From Succinivibrio sp. (GTDB lineage: Bacteria > Pseudomonadota > Gammaproteobacteria > Enterobacterales > Succinivibrionaceae): DNA of 47,749 nt. Below are positions 45,956 to 47,749 of this stretch, piece by piece; positions within the stretch are counted from its first letter, which is position 1, and each line of letters opens with the position of its first letter. The notes beneath the pieces were generated by a model. It had not been told where the DNA came from. It saw nothing but the letters and a program-made list of their open reading frames with translations, and searched no databases. Made by a program: the position numbers and the translations under genes. The stretch spans positions 1 to 47,749 of the forward strand of contig JAFUGP010000005.1 in assembly GCA_017469335.1 (NCBI GenBank). The letters are read 5' to 3'.

Positions 45956-47575
45956 ATGCCGGTACCTGCCAAACTGCCCCTAGGGAGCACCAGCTTTGAG
46001 GATTTGCGCCGGGCAGGGAAAATCTACGTGGATAAGACCTCCCTGATCTTCGATCTGGCCTGCCTGAGCGATCCCCTGTTTCTTTCGAGGCCAAGACGTT
46101 TTGGAAAATCCCTGCTGCTCTCCACCTTTGAGTCCCTCTTTACCCACGGCACCGAGTATTTTAAGGGGCTTGAGATTGAATCACGCTGGGAAGAGGTGGA
46201 GCGAGGCAGAACCTATAAGGCCATCCATCTGGATTTCTCGTCACTCAATTACCAAAATGTGGCTGAGTTGGACGCAGAGTTATGCCTTTGCCTCAAAGAA
46301 AGCGCGACACTCAACCATCTGGAACTCAATTTTGATCTCACAGGCTACAAAGCCGGCGGGATCTTAAAGCTTCTGGTCAAAACCCACCCCTCGGAGCTGA
46401 TCCTGCTCATTGACGAGTATGACTACCCGCTGACCCACGCTTTGGAGGACAAGACCCTGTTTGAGGAGTACCGCAAGTACCTGCAGGGCTTCTTCGGGGC
46501 GGTCAAATCAATCTGCGGCTCCCTGCGTTTTTTCTTTATAACCGGGGTGGGCAGATTTGCCAAGACTTCAATATTCTCTCAGCTCAACAACCTCAATGAT
46601 CTGACCCTCAACGGCGAATATGCCACCCTGCTGGGCTATACCGATGATGAGGTGCACCGGTATTTCGGGGAATACGTCAAGGACGCTGCCCTGGAGCTCA
46701 AGCTTACCGAGAGCCAGCTCTACGCCGAGCTCAAAGCCCATTATGACGGCTATCGCATGACTGTGGAGTCTGATAAGACCGTATATGCTCCCTGGTCAGT
46801 ACTGAACTTTTTGCGCTATGCAAAACGCGGCTTTCTGAACTACTGGTATGAAAGCGGCGGAGCCTTCCCCACGCTGGTGATCCAATATCTCAAAACCATT
46901 CAGAGTAAGCCCTGGGAGGGCCTGCAGAAAGTTAGGATCACAAAAGATCAATTATCTGACTTCTGCGATTACTTTGAGGTTCCTCCGGCAGCTCTGCTCT
47001 ACCAGACCGGGTATCTCACCGTTCGCACCGAGCCCAATGGCTTAGGCGGAGAGCGACTGTTTCTGGCCCCGCCCAATCTTGAGGTTAAGTCTGCCCTGAC
47101 CAAGCTCTTTTTGATCAAAAACAGCACCCCTGCTCCCGGGGAGCATGCTCTGGACGAGTTCTGCAGCTCCCTTTACAACAACCTAAAGCAGCAAAACCAT
47201 GAGCTCCTCATCAAGACCTTCGATGCCATCTTAAACACCTGCGGTTACGATAACCGCGAAGCCTTTGCCTCTGAGGCCTATGTCCGCGATCTCATCTATC
47301 TCATCCTGACGGTCACAGGTCTTAGCTCAAGCAGGGAGCTTTACAGCGCCAAAGGCCGGGCCGATCTGGCAGTTGAGCTTCCTGAAAGACGCTATATCAT
47401 CGAGTTCAAACTCGCCAGAGGTGAAGGTGAGGAAGAGAAATTGCTGCAGGAGGCCGTAAATCAGCTTACCGACAAGCGCTATGGGGAGATCTTACCTGAG
47501 AAGCCCACAGTCAAACTTGCGGTGGTGGTGAGCGCCGCCAAGAAGTCGGTGGCCAGGTGGCAGCTTACCAAGTGA
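45956..47575 (+). CDS. DUF1703-type AAA-ATPase / PD-(D/E)XK nuclease-like protein (copy 4)
   Basis: A 539-residue protein. IYVDKTSLIFDL, SRPRRFGKSLLLSTF (Walker A), LILLIDEYDYPL (Walker B), FFITGVGRFAKTSIFS, and at the end GRADLAVEL and YIIEFKLARG, the PD-(D/E)XK core, show the full domain set. GGAG is five bases before the ATG. It resembles copies 1 and 2 in layout but is well diverged from them. It follows crr by 176 bases, where TATACT at 45911-45916 is a possible -10, and is followed by repeats that look like a transposon end. Confidence 0.87.
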   Translation: MPVPAKLPLGSTSFEDLRRAGKIYVDKTSLIFDLACLSDPLFLSRPRRFGKSLLLSTFESLFTHGTEYFKGLEIESRWEEVERGRTYKAIHLDFSSLNYQNVAELDAELCLCLKESATLNHLELNFDLTGYKAGGILKLLVKTHPSELILLIDEYDYPLTHALEDKTLFEEYRKYLQGFFGAVKSICGSLRFFFITGVGRFAKTSIFSQLNNLNDLTLNGEYATLLGYTDDEVHRYFGEYVKDAALELKLTESQLYAELKAHYDGYRMTVESDKTVYAPWSVLNFLRYAKRGFLNYWYESGGAFPTLVIQYLKTIQSKPWEGLQKVRITKDQLSDFCDYFEVPPAALLYQTGYLTVRTEPNGLGGERLFLAPPNLEVKSALTKLFLIKNSTPAPGEHALDEFCSSLYNNLKQQNHELLIKTFDAILNTCGYDNREAFASEAYVRDLIYLILTVTGLSSSRELYSAKGRADLAVELPERRYIIEFKLARGEGEEEKLLQEAVNQLTDKRYGEILPEKPTVKLAVVVSAAKKSVARWQLTK

Positions 47576-47648
47576 GAAGGCCCAGGATTTATGTACCGCA
47601 GCGGTAAGTTGTCGCCAGCCTGTGACAATGGCAGGTTTTTAGCCTCTG

Positions 47649-47703
47649 ATTTTGTCCACTTCTAGCTTTTCATTTTGTCCTCGATCTAGCCTGCGATTTT
47701 GTC
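47649..47703. mobile_element. three direct ATTTTGTC repeats, possible IS21-type end
   Basis: ATTTTGTC occurs at 47649, 47672 and 47696, spaced 23-24 bases, with TCTAGC shared between the first two intervals. An inverted GTGGACAAAA follows at about 47722. Arrays of spaced terminal sites are known at the ends of IS21-family elements. No transposase is visible; it would lie beyond the window. Confidence 0.35.
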
Positions 47704-47749
47704 ACCGCCGTGATTGGCCTTGTGGACAAAAAAAATGAGGCCCTCTGTA

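Overview
The window reads as a chromosomal segment of a gammaproteobacterium. Several gene neighbourhoods match the Escherichia coli arrangement: queA-tgt-yajC-secD-secF, perM/bepA/hda/purM, dnaQ/rnhA/mltD, and ligA-zipA next to cysZ-ptsI-crr. The order differs enough, and the proteins are divergent enough, that this is not an enteric. The repeated AAA-ATPase/PD-(D/E)XK genes and the stripped-down pathways would fit an anaerobic, host-associated lineage such as Succinivibrionaceae; that placement is inference. No rRNA, tRNA, CRISPR array or complete insertion sequence was recognised.

Layout. 1-3300: two tandem minus-strand paralogues of a DUF1703-type AAA-ATPase with a C-terminal PD-(D/E)XK domain, the first cut by the window edge. 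3399-10933: minus-strand genes pepB, iscS, an SmtB-like zinc-sensing ArsR regulator, nlpI, secF, secD and yajC. 11117-11200: a 27-residue membrane microprotein gene on the opposite strand. 11266-15363: tgt, queA and a zincin-like/VWA protein. 15603-18201: lapC (pbgA/yejM) and cnoX. 18427-24586: perM, bepA, hda, a DUF2066 gene and purM. 24650-28814: a 38-residue membrane microprotein, gmhA, dnaQ, rnhA and mltD. 29045-33545: a small orphan gene, a reduced AI-2 processing set (lsrF divergent from lsrK, then a cupin) and a secreted small protein. 33888-35295: pdxJ-ribB behind a structured leader. 35436-38280: ligA and zipA.

38281-42200 separates zipA from cysZ, which are adjacent and divergent in E. 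coli, and looks like an accessory insertion. It carries four tandem small genes of one family (possibly like the C-terminal RpnS products of Rpn nucleases), a decayed C-terminal piece of a DUF1703 nuclease, and an intact DUF1703 gene. Beyond cysZ lie ptsI and crr, both lacking residues essential for phosphotransfer: EIIA-Glc has lost both active-site histidines, and enzyme I has lost the equivalents of Arg358, Asp455 and Cys502. No ptsH is present. Three minisatellites fill the ptsI-crr gap. A fourth DUF1703 gene and a set of direct repeats resembling a transposon end close the window.

The most notable signals are the catalytically dead but intact PTS pair, the tandem small-gene array in the zipA-cysZ gap with its DUF1703 neighbours, and two membrane microproteins. 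Assignments come from reading translations and recalling family motifs; no database search was run.
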